64,000 nt of DNA from Candidatus Paracaedibacteraceae bacterium (GTDB lineage: Bacteria; Pseudomonadota; Alphaproteobacteria; Paracaedibacterales; Paracaedibacteraceae), in contig JAHBYI010000001.1 of the NCBI GenBank assembly GCA_019636035.1, positions 303,508-367,507 of the forward strand, in the 5' to 3' direction. Numbering within the stretch: the stretch's first letter is position 1; each line of letters starts with the position of its first letter. The notes beneath the pieces are model-generated. The model did no database searches. It saw nothing but the letters and a program-made list of their open reading frames with translations, and was not told the origin of the DNA. Below, one piece after another: positions 1 through 11,989 of this stretch. A program made the position numbers and the translations under genes.

Positions 1-1
1 A

Positions 2-499
2 CTTGTTGAGATTAAAGATCTTGTTAAAAACGCACTGCGTATGCGTCCGGATCGAATCATCATTGGTGAGTGTCGCGGAGCAGAAGCCTTTGACATGATT
101 CAGGCCATGAACACAGGTCACGATGGATCCATGTCAACCATTCACTCGAACAGCACTCAAGAAGCCATGTCACGCCTAGAGAACATGATTGTCATGTCCG
201 GCCATGAACTCCCAACATCCGCCATAAAATCCTATATCATTGACGCGGTTGACATTGTCGTTCAAGTTTCACGCATGCGAGACGGAAAACGTCGTGTTAT
301 CCAAATCAGTGAAATTATTGGGTTAGACGGCGATCGAATTAAGGTCAGAGACATCTTCAGTTTCAAACAAACCGAATCCAGCAAAACAAGTATAGAGGGT
401 GTTTTTAATTACCACGGACTCTCTGAAACGATCATTGAAAAATTCACTGATGCCGGACTCACGAGTGAGCTCCCGCTCCTTGAAAAAAAGGAAGCTTAA
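2..499 (+). CDS. CpaF/TadA-type pilus secretion ATPase, C-terminal part (5' end outside window)
   Basis: The reading frame is open from the first bases of the window, so only the C-terminal ~165 residues are present. It carries the late ATPase motifs of the type II/IV secretion GspE family: a Walker-B-like IIIGECRG and the His box GHDGSMSTIHSN, both typical of CpaF/TadA. The protein is the cytoplasmic motor for Flp/Tad pilus assembly. It ends 3 bp before a tadB-like gene, followed by tadC, which is the usual tad order and supports the assignment. The internal ATG at 41 is not the real start, because conserved sequence (VEIKDLVKNALR) runs upstream of it. Confidence 0.93.
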   Translation, partial: LVEIKDLVKNALRMRPDRIIIGECRGAEAFDMIQAMNTGHDGSMSTIHSNSTQEAMSRLENMIVMSGHELPTSAIKSYIIDAVDIVVQVSRMRDGKRRVIQISEIIGLDGDRIKVRDIFSFKQTESSKTSIEGVFNYHGLSETIIEKFTDAGLTSELPLLEKKEA

Positions 500-502
500 T
501 CA

Positions 503-1483
503 ATGGGTGTTGTTGAAATCATTTCCGGCGTTCTGTTTCTAGTCATAGCAACGTATGGTTATCACCACTTCTTTGTTCACCGTCCCAAAGTAGAACACGT
601 TGAAAAACGCATTGAGACAATCGCTCAAAACCATCAAGGGAAGAGTCTGGATATTTTATCTGATAAGATTGCCGCATTCAAAGAATCACAACTCGAAAAA
701 CGACTCAACTCATACCTTAGTCAAGACGGATTCGGCTATGGCTATGTCCGTCTCAAATTAATGCGCAGTGGATTAAAGCAAACGCTCGATAAGCTCGTCG
801 GGATCTTCTTTCTGATTTGGGCTGCCATTTTTATGGTCTTCTTTTTTATCTTCAAACTCGATTTTAACACGGCGTTTCTCTACAGCCTAGCAAGCTCCAT
901 TGCTCTGTCCCATTACTTGGTTAATCGCAGCGAAGTCAAGCGCAAGAATTTGATTATAACGCAACTAGCCCCGGCACTTGAGATTATTCTGCGTGGCGTC
1001 AGAGCAGGAAGTCAAATTGACAAGACCTTTCATATCGTTGCTCGTGAGATTCACTCCCCCCTCAAGGAAGAATTTATACAAATGAATAGTGAGATTGACT
1101 TTGGTGTTGATTTTGACAAAGTTCTTCACGCCTCTGCTATTCGCGTTGATATTCCGGATTATTACTTTTTTATCACAACCCTCGTTATCCAAAGACAAAC
1201 AGGCGGAAGTTTAGCCGATGTTCTTGAGAATATCTTAGCAACATTGTCCAAGTCTCAAGAACTTAGAATGAAAATCAAGGTATTTTCATCAGAAGCAAAA
1301 ACATCGGGTTATGTTTTGGCGGCTCTTCCTGCTGTGATTATGGCGGTTCTATGGCATCTCAAACCTGAGCAAGTTTTATTTCTTTTGTATGATTCATTTG
1401 GGCGCAAACTCTTAGTTTCTGCAATTGTCATGGTTATTATGGCTCTGGTCATCATCAATCGAATGATAAAGTTAGAGGTTTAA
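503..1483 (+). CDS. tadB: TadB-type pilus assembly inner-membrane protein
   Basis: 326 residues with an N-terminal membrane segment, a polar stretch, a hydrophobic pair near residues 95-140, a type II secretion F (T2SSF) domain around residues 155-285 (region with RAGSQIDKTF and QTGGSLADVLENI), and C-terminal membrane helices. This is the TadB layout; with TadC it forms the inner-membrane platform of the Flp pilus machine that the ATPase acts on. It starts 3 bp after the ATPase stop and touches tadC, so the three are one operon. Assigned from domain layout and gene order. Confidence 0.88.
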   Translation: MGVVEIISGVLFLVIATYGYHHFFVHRPKVEHVEKRIETIAQNHQGKSLDILSDKIAAFKESQLEKRLNSYLSQDGFGYGYVRLKLMRSGLKQTLDKLVGIFFLIWAAIFMVFFFIFKLDFNTAFLYSLASSIALSHYLVNRSEVKRKNLIITQLAPALEIILRGVRAGSQIDKTFHIVAREIHSPLKEEFIQMNSEIDFGVDFDKVLHASAIRVDIPDYYFFITTLVIQRQTGGSLADVLENILATLSKSQELRMKIKVFSSEAKTSGYVLAALPAVIMAVLWHLKPEQVLFLLYDSFGRKLLVSAIVMVIMALVIINRMIKLEV

Positions 1484-1484
1484 T

Positions 1485-2429
1485 GTGGAACACAAAATAC
1501 TCTTAATAGCCTTACTTGTGATTGTCGTCTTCTTAGCTATTGGCATGGGGTTTTACGCTCAACACATCGTCTTGCAAAAATATAACTATCGCATTCGCAA
1601 GATTCAAAAAAGTGCTTATGGCAACTTGAATGGCAATTTTGGTGAAACGGATTTAGTGAGTTATCTCAAGAAGTTAGAACAGAATATTGCTAATAATTTT
1701 TCCGGTTTTGTGCGAGATAAATCAACGGCATACCGACTAAAATTTGAACAAGCCGGATTGGATGCAACCTATGCGATTTCTTTGACATTCCTGTTCAATT
1801 GCGCGGCTGTCACGGCCGCTGTTCTCCTTTATTTAGGATTAATGACCCTGACTCAATTTGCCTATGCCTCAATTCTTCTCCAATTGGCAACATTGTTCCT
1901 CTTCCTGTTTATCTCAGTTCGGTTATTCGAATATATTATGGATTTTAAAATCAAACGTCGATATAGGCGAATACAGCGCAGCCTTGCTTTTTCCGTTGAT
2001 ATGTTAGCCATCTGCACACGATCGAGCCTCGGTCTAGATCAAGCCTTTGGCAAAATTTCAGATGAAATGACTATTTTCAATAAAGATTTATCTCAAGAGT
2101 TTTCACGTATTGCAACTGAGCTTAAAATTATCCCGGATCGCACCCAAGCCCTGAGAAATTTCGTTAATCGAGTAAACTTACCAATGACACACCTCTTAGT
2201 CAGTGGTCTGGTTCATGCGATTGAGCATGGTGTTTCCATCAGCCAAACCTTGACCAATCTGTCGGCTGAATTTTCAAAACATCGTTTGATTGCTGTTGAA
2301 GAAAAAGCCGCAAAACTCCCGGTTTTATTGACAATACCACTGGCACTCTTTTGCTTACCCGCCACCATGATTATTCTCATGGGCCCTATTTTTGCAACCC
2401 TACGGGAACTCCCAATTTTCGGGGGGTAA
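1485..2429 (+). CDS. tadC: TadC-type pilus assembly inner-membrane protein
   Basis: 314 residues: an N-terminal membrane helix, two central helices (about residues 95-145), a T2SSF domain around 165-290 with the typical RSSLGLDQAF and EHGVSISQTL segments, and a C-terminal helix. The start is GTG at 1485, one base after the tadB stop; the ATG overlapping that stop is in another frame. TadC pairs with TadB as the Flp pilus platform. The operon ends here, and the next gene is convergent with only 16 bp between them. Confidence 0.88.
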   Translation: MEHKILLIALLVIVVFLAIGMGFYAQHIVLQKYNYRIRKIQKSAYGNLNGNFGETDLVSYLKKLEQNIANNFSGFVRDKSTAYRLKFEQAGLDATYAISLTFLFNCAAVTAAVLLYLGLMTLTQFAYASILLQLATLFLFLFISVRLFEYIMDFKIKRRYRRIQRSLAFSVDMLAICTRSSLGLDQAFGKISDEMTIFNKDLSQEFSRIATELKIIPDRTQALRNFVNRVNLPMTHLLVSGLVHAIEHGVSISQTLTNLSAEFSKHRLIAVEEKAAKLPVLLTIPLALFCLPATMIILMGPIFATLRELPIFGG

Positions 2430-2445
2430 AATCATACATTTATGA

Positions 2446-3060
2446 TTAAATCTTCATCAGGACAATACAACTCGGATGGTTGCTTTTAAGATTATAGGTT
2501 TGCCCTGTCAAGCAAGCTGTTGTATTTTGACCGGATGCTGATTGGATAATCAATTGCCCTTCGCCGGGATGCATTTCCCCTGCCTTCCCTTTCAAGCGCA
2601 TGGCTTGCTGAGGCGTTAGCATTCCCGTTATTTCATCAGAATGTCCTGATAAAACAATATAGTTTCCCTGTAGTCCCGATGGATTACCTGCGATAATGTA
2701 ATGGCCACCAATCTTTGCTTCACTCAAAGGATTTTCTATCAATCCTGCTGCCTTGAGATGAATCCACGCCTGAGCGGACTCACTCCCCATAATTAAGCCA
2801 CGACCGGAACCATTGCTCACTCCCGTGCCAAAGCGTTGCTGTGCCCGTACATCATTGCCTGGCCATTGCCCAAATTGATCACGGTAGTGTATCACAGACA
2901 GTTTGAGTTGGTTCATTTCCTGCAAGGTTGCTTGTAACCGTGCTGATTCTATGAGGTCCTGTCCTTTAAAAATTGCCGTTGTAATTAAACCAATCACAAT
3001 TAAAACAATTGAAATTTCGATTAAAGAAAAGGCTTTGAGTTTTCTATTAAGGATTTTCAT
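2446..3060 (-). CDS. type IV prepilin / type II pseudopilin-like protein
   Basis: 204 residues with a class III prepilin signal: a short basic leader (MKILNRKLKA) and the cleavage/methylation motif A|FSLIE, then a ~20-residue hydrophobic helix (IVLIVIGLITTAIF). A prepilin peptidase would cut before Phe and leave Glu at +5. The rest is a globular pseudopilin-like domain with two late cysteines (ACLTG, SCIVL) that could form a disulphide. It lies between convergent tadC and the terminator of the atp operon, so it is probably expressed alone. Substrate or pilus system is unknown; the leader is not the Flp type, so it need not belong to the neighbouring tad locus. Confidence 0.75.
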   Translation of the reverse strand: MKILNRKLKAFSLIEISIVLIVIGLITTAIFKGQDLIESARLQATLQEMNQLKLSVIHYRDQFGQWPGNDVRAQQRFGTGVSNGSGRGLIMGSESAQAWIHLKAAGLIENPLSEAKIGGHYIIAGNPSGLQGNYIVLSGHSDEITGMLTPQQAMRLKGKAGEMHPGEGQLIIQSASGQNTTACLTGQTYNLKSNHPSCIVLMKI

Positions 3061-3080
3061 GGATCATTTATCTCAAAAGA

Positions 3081-3102
3081 AAATCCCCCGACCGGGGGAT
3101 TT
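3081..3102 (-). terminator. rho-independent terminator of the atpHAGD operon
   Basis: A 9-bp perfect stem (AAATCCCCC / GGGGGATTT) closes on a 4-base loop, and on the minus strand is followed by a T-rich run (TTTTCTTTT). It lies 5 bp beyond the atpD stop, so transcription of the ATP synthase operon most likely ends directly after atpD. Confidence 0.85.
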
Positions 3103-3107
3103 CTTGG

Positions 3108-5448
<2,341 letters not shown>

Positions 5449-5463
5449 CGGTTCCCCCTTCCT

Positions 5464-6996
5464 TTAAACCGCAAAGTTCTTAGCAAACTTATGAGCAAAG
5501 TCCTTAAGCAGTTCTTCTTGATCTTCGGTTAACTTACCTGTCTTATTCACATCAGAAATTAACTTAGGATGCTCAATTTTTAAGGCTGATAAGTACTCTT
5601 TTTCAAAGCGACTGACATACTTGGCATCGATCGTATCAAGGTAACCACGAACACCCGCAAAAATAGAAACAACTTGCTCACCAACACTCAAAGGCGAATA
5701 CTGCGCTTGCTTCAACAATTCAGTCAGACGCGCACCACGCGCCAAAAGTTTCTGCGTTGACGCATCCAAATCCGAGGCAAACTGAGCAAAAGACGCCATT
5801 TCACGGTACTGCGCCAACTCTAGCTTGATTTTACCGGCCACCTGCTTCATCGCCTTAGTCTGAGCCGCAGAACCCACACGGCTAACGGATAGACCAACGT
5901 TAATGGCGGGGCGAATTCCCTTAAAGAACAACTCTGTTTCCAAGAAAATTTGTCCGTCCGTAATGGAAATTACGTTTGTCGGAATATAAGCCGAGACGTC
6001 ACCGGCCTGCGTTTCAATGATTGGCAAAGCCGTCAAAGATCCCGCACCATAGGCGTCATCCAACTTTGCAGCTCTCTCCAAAAGTCGTGAGTGCAAATAG
6101 AAAACATCCCCGGGATAAGCTTCGCGTCCCGGCGGGCGACGCAACAACAAAGACATTTGACGATAAGCCTGAGCATGCTTAGACAAATCATCATAAATAA
6201 TGAGAGCGTGCATCCCGTTATCGCGGAAATATTCACCCATCGCACATCCAACATAAGGGGCTAAGTACTGCATGGGGGCTGCATCCGATGCCGTAGCCGC
6301 CACAACAATGGTGTAGTCCATTGCACCCGCATCCTGCAACGTCTTAACAATACGAGCAACCGAAGATCGTTTTTGCCCGATTGCCACATAAATACAGTAC
6401 AGTTTCTGACTTTCGTCTTTCCCCTGATTCGCTTCTTTTTGATTGATAATCGTGTCAATCGCAATGGTTGTTTTTCCTGTTTGGCGATCGCCAATGATCA
6501 ACTCGCGTTGACCACGCCCCACAGGAACCAATGTGTCAATCGCCTTAATTCCGGTCTGCATCGGTTCATGAACAGACTTACGTTTAATGATCCCCGGAGC
6601 CTTCACCTCAACAAGGCGACGTTCTTCACCTTGGATATCGCCCTTCCCATCAATCGGATTCCCCAGCGCATCAACAACACGCCCCAGCAATCCTTTACCA
6701 GCAGGGACATCAACAATTTCCTGAGTCCGTTTAACCGTATCGCCTTCACGGATATGTTGGTCGGAGCCAAAAATAACGACACCAACATTGTCTGTCTCTA
6801 GGTTTAACGCCATGCCAACAGCACCGGACGAGAATTGCACCAACTCACCGGCTTGAATATTGTCTAACCCATACACACGGGCGATACTATCACCAACAGA
6901 CAGCACACGGCCGGATTCAGCAACATCAACTTTCGAGTCAAAGTCACTAATTTTTTGTTTTAAAATAGCGGATATTTCTGCAGCCTTTAGTTCCAT
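5464..6996 (-). CDS. atpA: ATP synthase F1 subunit alpha
   Basis: 510 residues, full length. Non-catalytic nucleotide-binding subunit with Walker [12 protein letters not shown], the N-terminal [13 protein letters not shown] helix that contacts delta, and the conserved [18 protein letters not shown] segment holding the arginine finger. Its ATG overlaps the atpH stop (TAATG), which implies translational coupling. Confidence 0.98.
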   Translation of the reverse strand: MELKAAEISAILKQKISDFDSKVDVAESGRVLSVGDSIARVYGLDNIQAGELVQFSSGAVGMALNLETDNVGVVIFGSDQHIREGDTVKRTQEIVDVPAGKGLLGRVVDALGNPIDGKGDIQGEERRLVEVKAPGIIKRKSVHEPMQTGIKAIDTLVPVGRGQRELIIGDRQTGKTTIAIDTIINQKEANQGKDESQKLYCIYVAIGQKRSSVARIVKTLQDAGAMDYTIVVAATASDAAPMQYLAPYVGCAMGEYFRDNGMHALIIYDDLSKHAQAYRQMSLLLRRPPGREAYPGDVFYLHSRLLERAAKLDDAYGAGSLTALPIIETQAGDVSAYIPTNVISITDGQIFLETELFFKGIRPAINVGLSVSRVGSAAQTKAMKQVAGKIKLELAQYREMASFAQFASDLDASTQKLLARGARLTELLKQAQYSPLSVGEQVVSIFAGVRGYLDTIDAKYVSRFEKEYLSALKIEHPKLISDVNKTGKLTEDQEELLKDFAHKFAKNFAV

Positions 6997-7562
6997 TAGG
7001 CACGTCCTTTCATCGCAGTGGCTAGGTTTTGAAGTTTTGTAGCAAGACTCAGGTCAATAACCTGATTGCCCATACGCACAAGAATCCCGCCTAAAAGATC
7101 GGGATTTAAAAGATAAGTCACAGCCACAGTTCCAGCTGTATAGTCCGATAATAATTTTTGGATAGTTGCTTGCTGATCCGCCGTCAAAGTATGCGATGAC
7201 GTAACCTCAACATGCGTCAACCCCTCAATGGCATCAACCATGTCCTGAAAAATCCCTTGGATATCAAAAATAAGGCCAAGACGACGATTTCCCGCAAGCA
7301 CATCCAGAAAACTCGACAGGATTTTGCTTAGCTTAAGCTTTTCACTCAACGTTTGGAAAATAACTTGATGCTCTGCACGGGTCAGAGCCGGCGAGCGAAT
7401 AACGCCCAACAAATCAGCATTGTCAGAAACTAACTGACATAGCCTTGTCAATTCCTGATAAATTTCAGTCAGTTTTCCAGAGTCCTGTGCCAAATCGAAC
7501 AGCGTCTTTGCATATCTCCCCGCCAGGGAGGTCAGCTTTCCTGAAAATGGCACTTGTGTCAT
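6996..7562 (-). CDS. atpH: ATP synthase F1 subunit delta
   Basis: 188 residues of the OSCP/delta family, which tethers the F1 head to the b/b' stalk. The N-terminal helical domain ([15 protein letters not shown]) and the C-terminal conserved segment ([20 protein letters not shown]) are both present. First gene of the F1 operon. An MFS gene on the same strand ends 70 bp upstream; that AT-rich gap is the likely place for the operon promoter, though no clean -35/-10 pair stands out. Confidence 0.96.
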   Translation of the reverse strand: MTQVPFSGKLTSLAGRYAKTLFDLAQDSGKLTEIYQELTRLCQLVSDNADLLGVIRSPALTRAEHQVIFQTLSEKLKLSKILSSFLDVLAGNRRLGLIFDIQGIFQDMVDAIEGLTHVEVTSSHTLTADQQATIQKLLSDYTAGTVAVTYLLNPDLLGGILVRMGNQVIDLSLATKLQNLATAMKGRA

Positions 7563-7632
7563 CCGAACTTTCCAAAAATTTTAACAAACCTTTATTGAAT
7601 CAATTAGCACACCTAGAAATTTTCTACAAGTA

Positions 7633-8922
7633 TCATGTGCTCTCTTGCCTCAAATAATCTGGATTTTTATCAGGCAAGAAAAACGCCAAGACAAAGGAAG
7701 TCAAGGAAACAAAAATCACAATCAGCATAGCCTGTTGATAATCTTCAACCCGATAAAGTGGCAATCCGTTATCAGCCATCCGGCCATCCCACAAGATCTT
7801 GATCAACCATCCGACAAGCTGTTGCACAAAAGCAGCCCCCAGCGTCACAATAAAATTCAAAAATCCCGTGACTGTTGCAGCAACACGAATATCATTTTCC
7901 TGACAGGCCTTGGAAAAACACAAAATTTCTGCCCCGACCACAACCCCTAATGTCACAAGCAAAAACGACAACGTCGTCTGCGACAACTCAGGGGCATAAA
8001 CAATCACAGAGATCAAAATTGTCACCAAAGCCGCAGCAAGGCCAATCATCAGACGCACCCCTTTCAGGATATTGCTGACCATCGCCACAAAAATCACACC
8101 ACCACATGTCCCCACATAAGCCCAAGACAAAATCGTTGCGGCCACATCCTTAGCCAATCCATATTTGAGCGTCAAGAACGGAACACCCCACAAGTCCGCA
8201 AAAACAGAAATCGGCAAATACATTCCCAATGCTGTAATCGCATACATCCACGCAAATCGACTTTTGAGAACATCTTTAATTTGCTGACTGATTTCTGCCC
8301 TCGACAAAACCTGAATGTTCTCAACGTCTCGGTTTTTAAGGAATAAGACATTCACGATGAACACAATCCCTCCCAGGATTGTCAAATACCACAAGGCTGT
8401 CTGCCAACCGACTGTATCTGTCAATTTTGCCAAGGGCGCATACCCTAAGATTGCCCCGGCTGTTCCCATTAAAATTGTCAAGGCAAACCACGTAGCCTTT
8501 TGCGAAACAGGGAACCAGTCGCTTGCAATCTTACTGACGCAGATAAACCCGGCAGCACTGCCGACACCAATCAAAGCACGCCCAACAAAAGCCACAAGCA
8601 AACTGTCTGTCATGGCCACAGCCCCAACCCCAAGCACACAGGCAACAAGGGAATATAGGATAAGCCTGCGTGCCCCAAATAGATCCGACAACACACCAAC
8701 AGGCACCTGCGCCAAAGCATAGAAAAACGTAGTCGTTGCCACCAAATAGCCTAACCATTTAGCGTCCAGTGTAAAAGCAAACATCAGATCATCAACCATG
8801 ACGCTGGGGGATACCCGAATCAGATATTGGTAAAGATAATAGGAAACCGCAACAAACCAGACAATAAGGCCGCGCTTATAAAGTGATGTCATTTTTTTTC
8901 GTTTTTTAAATCGATACCCCAT
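7633..8922 (-). CDS. major facilitator superfamily transporter
   Basis: 429 residues with about 12 hydrophobic segments in two halves. The loop after helix 2 reads VGVLSDLFGARR, a variant of the MFS GX3(D)(R/K)XGR(R/K) signature; helix 4 has GRALIGVGSAAGF. The family covers proton-coupled uptake or efflux of small solutes; substrate unknown. Start taken at ATG 8922, which has a weak AGG upstream; a second ATG at 8892 (MTSLYKRG) is also possible. The gene diverges from the tRNA-Ser gene. Confidence 0.85.
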   Translation of the reverse strand: MGYRFKKRKKMTSLYKRGLIVWFVAVSYYLYQYLIRVSPSVMVDDLMFAFTLDAKWLGYLVATTTFFYALAQVPVGVLSDLFGARRLILYSLVACVLGVGAVAMTDSLLVAFVGRALIGVGSAAGFICVSKIASDWFPVSQKATWFALTILMGTAGAILGYAPLAKLTDTVGWQTALWYLTILGGIVFIVNVLFLKNRDVENIQVLSRAEISQQIKDVLKSRFAWMYAITALGMYLPISVFADLWGVPFLTLKYGLAKDVAATILSWAYVGTCGGVIFVAMVSNILKGVRLMIGLAAALVTILISVIVYAPELSQTTLSFLLVTLGVVVGAEILCFSKACQENDIRVAATVTGFLNFIVTLGAAFVQQLVGWLIKILWDGRMADNGLPLYRVEDYQQAMLIVIFVSLTSFVLAFFLPDKNPDYLRQEST

Positions 8923-8955
8923 CTTACACGCCTAAGAGATACCGGTCAAATTTTC

Positions 8956-8984
8956 TTGTATTCAAAAACAAGCATGATTATACT
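8956..8984 (+). promoter_or_regulatory. sigma-70-type promoter of tRNA-Ser
   Basis: TTGTAT (8956-8961), a 17-bp spacer, and TATACT (8979-8984). The predicted transcription start is a few bases before the tRNA 5' end at 8995. Read directly from sequence; spacing and boxes are close to consensus. Confidence 0.65.
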
Positions 8985-8994
8985 AAACCTCATT

Positions 8995-9084
<90 letters not shown>

Positions 9085-9323
9085 TCCGGACTGCTGACTG
9101 AAGTCGTTAGACCGTAGGAAGGCTAGATCCACTAAATTTTCCTGTTCTTTCCATACTCTAAAGCTTATTACTAAGCCCTAATCTTGTATAGTCCCTTGTT
9201 TTATATTATGTTTTTTTACAACAACGCCTGATCTTTACCGATTATTAAAGGGTTTTTTATTGTCACTCTGCTTAACTTCAGTTATAAAATGAATCAAGAA
9301 GTATTCTATTTGGCAGAACGATC
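9085..9323. other. intergenic region upstream of the PBP1A gene
   Basis: 239 bp, AT-rich, no convincing gene. A possible promoter is TTGTAT near 9185 followed after 17 bp by TATGTT. The sequence GGCAGAACG occurs twice in a row around 9312-9335, spanning the GTG start of the next gene. Confidence 0.4.
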
Positions 9324-11423
9324 GTGGCAGAACGCCCACCGAAATTATATACGTCAGAACGACGGTCAACAAAGCCTTCTAAATCCCCAAAAGGATCAAC
9401 CTCTTGGGTTAAGATGTTATTGAGTCTGCTCACACCCAAGAAAAAAACAGAAAAAAAGAAATCTCGGAATAAAATCTCAATTCGCTGGGCAATCTTTAAA
9501 CTCTTTGTAACACTGGGTGCTTGGATCTTTTCGTTCGGTGTCCTAGCCATTCTTTGGTTTAGTTATGATCTGCCGGATGTTGATCAATTGATGATTAGCT
9601 CTCGTAAACCGGGGGTTACAATCCAAGCGCAAGACGGAACGGTGGTCGGAACGTATGGTGATTTATTTGAGGAAATGGTCAAGCTCAATGACCTGCCGCC
9701 TTATGTTCCACAAGCCCTGATGGCCGTGGAAGATCGGCGTTTTTATAGCCATTTTGGCGTTGATGTTATTGGTCTTTTCCGTGCAGCCTATACGAACTAT
9801 CGAGCCGGTCGTGTCGTTCAAGGCGGGTCAACCGTAACGCAGCAGCTTGCTAAAAATTTCTTACAAAATCAGGGAAAATATTCCGTTCATGATCGATCTT
9901 TCCGACGGAAAATCCAGGAAGTTATCCTGGCCGTGTGGTTGGAGTTAAAGTTCACCAAAGACCAAATCATGACCATGTATTTGAACCGCGTTTACTTTGG
10001 TGCCGGAACTTTTGGGATCGAGGCTGCAGCGCAAAAATACTACCATAAACCTGCAAAATACCTAACCGTTTATGAGGCTGCGACCATTGCAGGGCTTCTT
10101 AAAGCACCGTCCAGATATTCACCCAAAAGCAATCCTGAGAGATCCAATGAACGGGCAACACTTGTCCTGACCTTAATGCAAGAGGCAGGGTATATCCCTT
10201 CCGCTAAAAAGGCCCTTGAGCAAAAGCACGATGAGATCACAGAAAACTATGTGGATATCAAAAGTAACTCTTATTTCGGCGACTGGATCTATGAGCAAAT
10301 CCCCGCGTTAATTGGATCCTATGACGAAGACTTAGTTGTTATCACAACGCTTGACCCCTTTATGCAACAACAAGCAGAGATTGCAACAAAAGCAAAAATG
10401 GAAGAACTTGGCAAGAAATTTAAAACAACGGAAATGGGTCTTGTTGCGATAACACCACAGGGTGCAGTTCGTGCCATGATCGGTGGTATGACCTATGGCA
10501 AAGGGCTTTATAACCGGGCAACACAAGCCTTGCGCCAACCGGGATCTGCCTTTAAACCGTTTGTTTATCTGGCCGGACTCGAAGCCGGGTTAACGCCCGA
10601 TACCATGATCTCGGATGAACCCTTTAGCATTGGCGGATGGAGCCCTAAGAACTTCAGAACATACATCGCTGTTGGCGAAATTAGTATGGCAGAAGCGTTG
10701 AAGAAGTCTGTTAATACAGTGACAACACGCATTGCAGCCCATGTCGGTGGCGCAAAAATTGCAGCTGTTGCACGCCGACTTGGTATTACCAGTGATATGA
10801 TTACGGATCTGAGTATCTGTCTTGGTGCTATGGAAGTAACCCTCCTTGAGTTAACATCAGCCTATGCAAGTTTTGCCAACAACGGCAATTTTGTCACGTC
10901 CTATGGAATCATTGAGATTCGCAATAAAAAAGGCGATATCCTTTATCAACATCAAGACCCGGATCCGATCCAAGTTATTAAACCGAATAATCTGAGTGAC
11001 ATGAATCGTATGTTGCAAAATGCTGTTGCCCACGGAACGGGACGTGCTGCTCAAACAGCATTTCCAACCGGCGGGAAAACAGGCAGTAACGGCGACAAAG
11101 ATGCTTGGTTTGTGGGGTATACCTCGAATTTAGTTGTCGGTATCTGGACAGGAAATGACAATAATGCCCCGATGATTAAAAATTCAACGGGTGGTCGTAT
11201 TCCCGCTCAAACATTCGCCTTATTCATGAAACCGGTTCTCGAGGCCAATCCGCCAAGTTCTGCGATTGTGACAGCACCAATTCAAGCCTCAAATGATAAC
11301 GCCGAGGTTTCACCGGATGAAGGTATTATTCTTGAGAATGATTCCGGATCTGTTGAGAAATCAGAGGTTATTGAAGATACATCTGATATTGACTCTCTCT
11401 TGAATCAAGTTGCCGAAGAATAA
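9324..11423 (+). CDS. class A penicillin-binding protein (PBP1A family)
   Basis: 699-residue bifunctional peptidoglycan synthase. After a basic cytoplasmic tail and one membrane helix (about residues 53-75) comes the glycosyltransferase domain with EDRRFYSHFGVD (around 136) and QGGSTVTQQLAKN. The transpeptidase domain has SxxK as GSAFKPF (~405), SxN as KSVN (~461) and KTG as GGKTGS (~583), all intact. The start is GTG at 9324 without a clear Shine-Dalgarno; an ATG at 9414 (residue 31) is the alternative. The acidic C-terminal tail is low complexity. Inserts peptidoglycan strands in the periplasm. Confidence 0.94.
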   Translation: MAERPPKLYTSERRSTKPSKSPKGSTSWVKMLLSLLTPKKKTEKKKSRNKISIRWAIFKLFVTLGAWIFSFGVLAILWFSYDLPDVDQLMISSRKPGVTIQAQDGTVVGTYGDLFEEMVKLNDLPPYVPQALMAVEDRRFYSHFGVDVIGLFRAAYTNYRAGRVVQGGSTVTQQLAKNFLQNQGKYSVHDRSFRRKIQEVILAVWLELKFTKDQIMTMYLNRVYFGAGTFGIEAAAQKYYHKPAKYLTVYEAATIAGLLKAPSRYSPKSNPERSNERATLVLTLMQEAGYIPSAKKALEQKHDEITENYVDIKSNSYFGDWIYEQIPALIGSYDEDLVVITTLDPFMQQQAEIATKAKMEELGKKFKTTEMGLVAITPQGAVRAMIGGMTYGKGLYNRATQALRQPGSAFKPFVYLAGLEAGLTPDTMISDEPFSIGGWSPKNFRTYIAVGEISMAEALKKSVNTVTTRIAAHVGGAKIAAVARRLGITSDMITDLSICLGAMEVTLLELTSAYASFANNGNFVTSYGIIEIRNKKGDILYQHQDPDPIQVIKPNNLSDMNRMLQNAVAHGTGRAAQTAFPTGGKTGSNGDKDAWFVGYTSNLVVGIWTGNDNNAPMIKNSTGGRIPAQTFALFMKPVLEANPPSSAIVTAPIQASNDNAEVSPDEGIILENDSGSVEKSEVIEDTSDIDSLLNQVAEE

Positions 11424-11440
11424 TTTACACTTCAACCAAA

Positions 11441-11470
11441 AAAACACTGGACAAGACCGGTGATTTTTTT
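11441..11470 (+). terminator. terminator after the PBP1A gene, overlapping promoter-like boxes for tRNA-Phe
   Basis: Stem CACTGG / CCGGTG (one G-T pair) with a 6-base loop, followed by ATTTTTTT. The same stretch also contains TGGACA (11448-11453) placed 17 bp before TATACA (11471-11476), which would be a usable promoter for the tRNA at 11491. Both readings are compatible. Confidence 0.6.
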
Positions 11471-11490
11471 TATACATTGTATATGCGTTT

Positions 11491-11566
11491 GCCCGGATAG
11501 CTCAGTTGGTAGAGCAAGGGATTGAAAATCCCTGTGTCGCTGGTTCGAATCCGGCTCCGGGCACCA
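11491..11566 (+). tRNA. tRNA-Phe (anticodon GAA)
   Basis: 76 nt. Acceptor GCCCGGA pairs with TCCGGGC, D-arm AGCTCAGTTGGTAGAGC, anticodon stem-loop GGGATTGAAAATCCC giving GAA, T-arm GGTTCGAATCC, encoded CCA. Confidence 0.98.
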
Positions 11567-11580
11567 TGATATAGACGTTC

Positions 11581-11690
11581 TATAGTCGGCTCAGTTAGGG
11601 ACTGGACAAGCAACCAAAGATAAAACGTACAGCGGGTACGGATATGATGTGAGTGTAGCGTTCATGGACTTAAGTCAAACGGCTGTGTTG
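11581..11690. repeat. diverged copy of the TATAG palindromic element
   Basis: Starts TATAGTCGGCTCAGTT, has an inner inverted pair CGTAC-AGCGG-GTACG, and ends with AACGGCTGTGTT, whose reverse complement resembles the left end. This is the plan of the elements at 46241-46504, but with more mismatches. It lies directly after tRNA-Phe and before the small DUF465 gene. Confidence 0.5.
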
Positions 11691-11757
11691 AAAATAGTTT
11701 TATTTCACCTATATTTTTGTTAGAGTGCTTAGAACCAACTTATAAGGAGCAGTTTGA

Positions 11758-11970
11758 ATGGGCGTAGATCCAGAAACGTTTGTTGCCTTACACCATAAGC
11801 TTGATGCCCTCAAAAAAAAGCATAATGACCTTGATGCTCAGATAGAGCAATTATCTCAGCAGCCCAATAGGGATGATTTGGCAATTCACCGCTTAAAAAG
11901 AGAAAAATTATCCATCAAAGACCAGATGGCGAAAATCGAAGCTGAAATGGTTCCTGATATTATCGCCTAA
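11758..11970 (+). CDS. DUF465 / YdcH-family small protein
   Basis: 70 residues, predicted to be a helical hairpin with heptad-like pattern. The LHHKLDALKKKHNDLDAQI and RLKREKLSIKDQMAKIE segments are typical of the DUF465 family, which is common in proteobacteria and of unknown function. A good Shine-Dalgarno (AAGGAG) is 9 bp before the ATG. Convergent with the phosphomannomutase gene, 19 bp apart. Confidence 0.85.
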   Translation: MGVDPETFVALHHKLDALKKKHNDLDAQIEQLSQQPNRDDLAIHRLKREKLSIKDQMAKIEAEMVPDIIA

Positions 11971-11989
11971 AAAGTGGTCGGTTGCAGCA

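Noticed and set aside
9312-9335. Tandem GGCAGAACG at the PBP1A start as a regulatory repeat
   Set aside because: Only two short copies, one inside the coding region; chance duplication is as likely.
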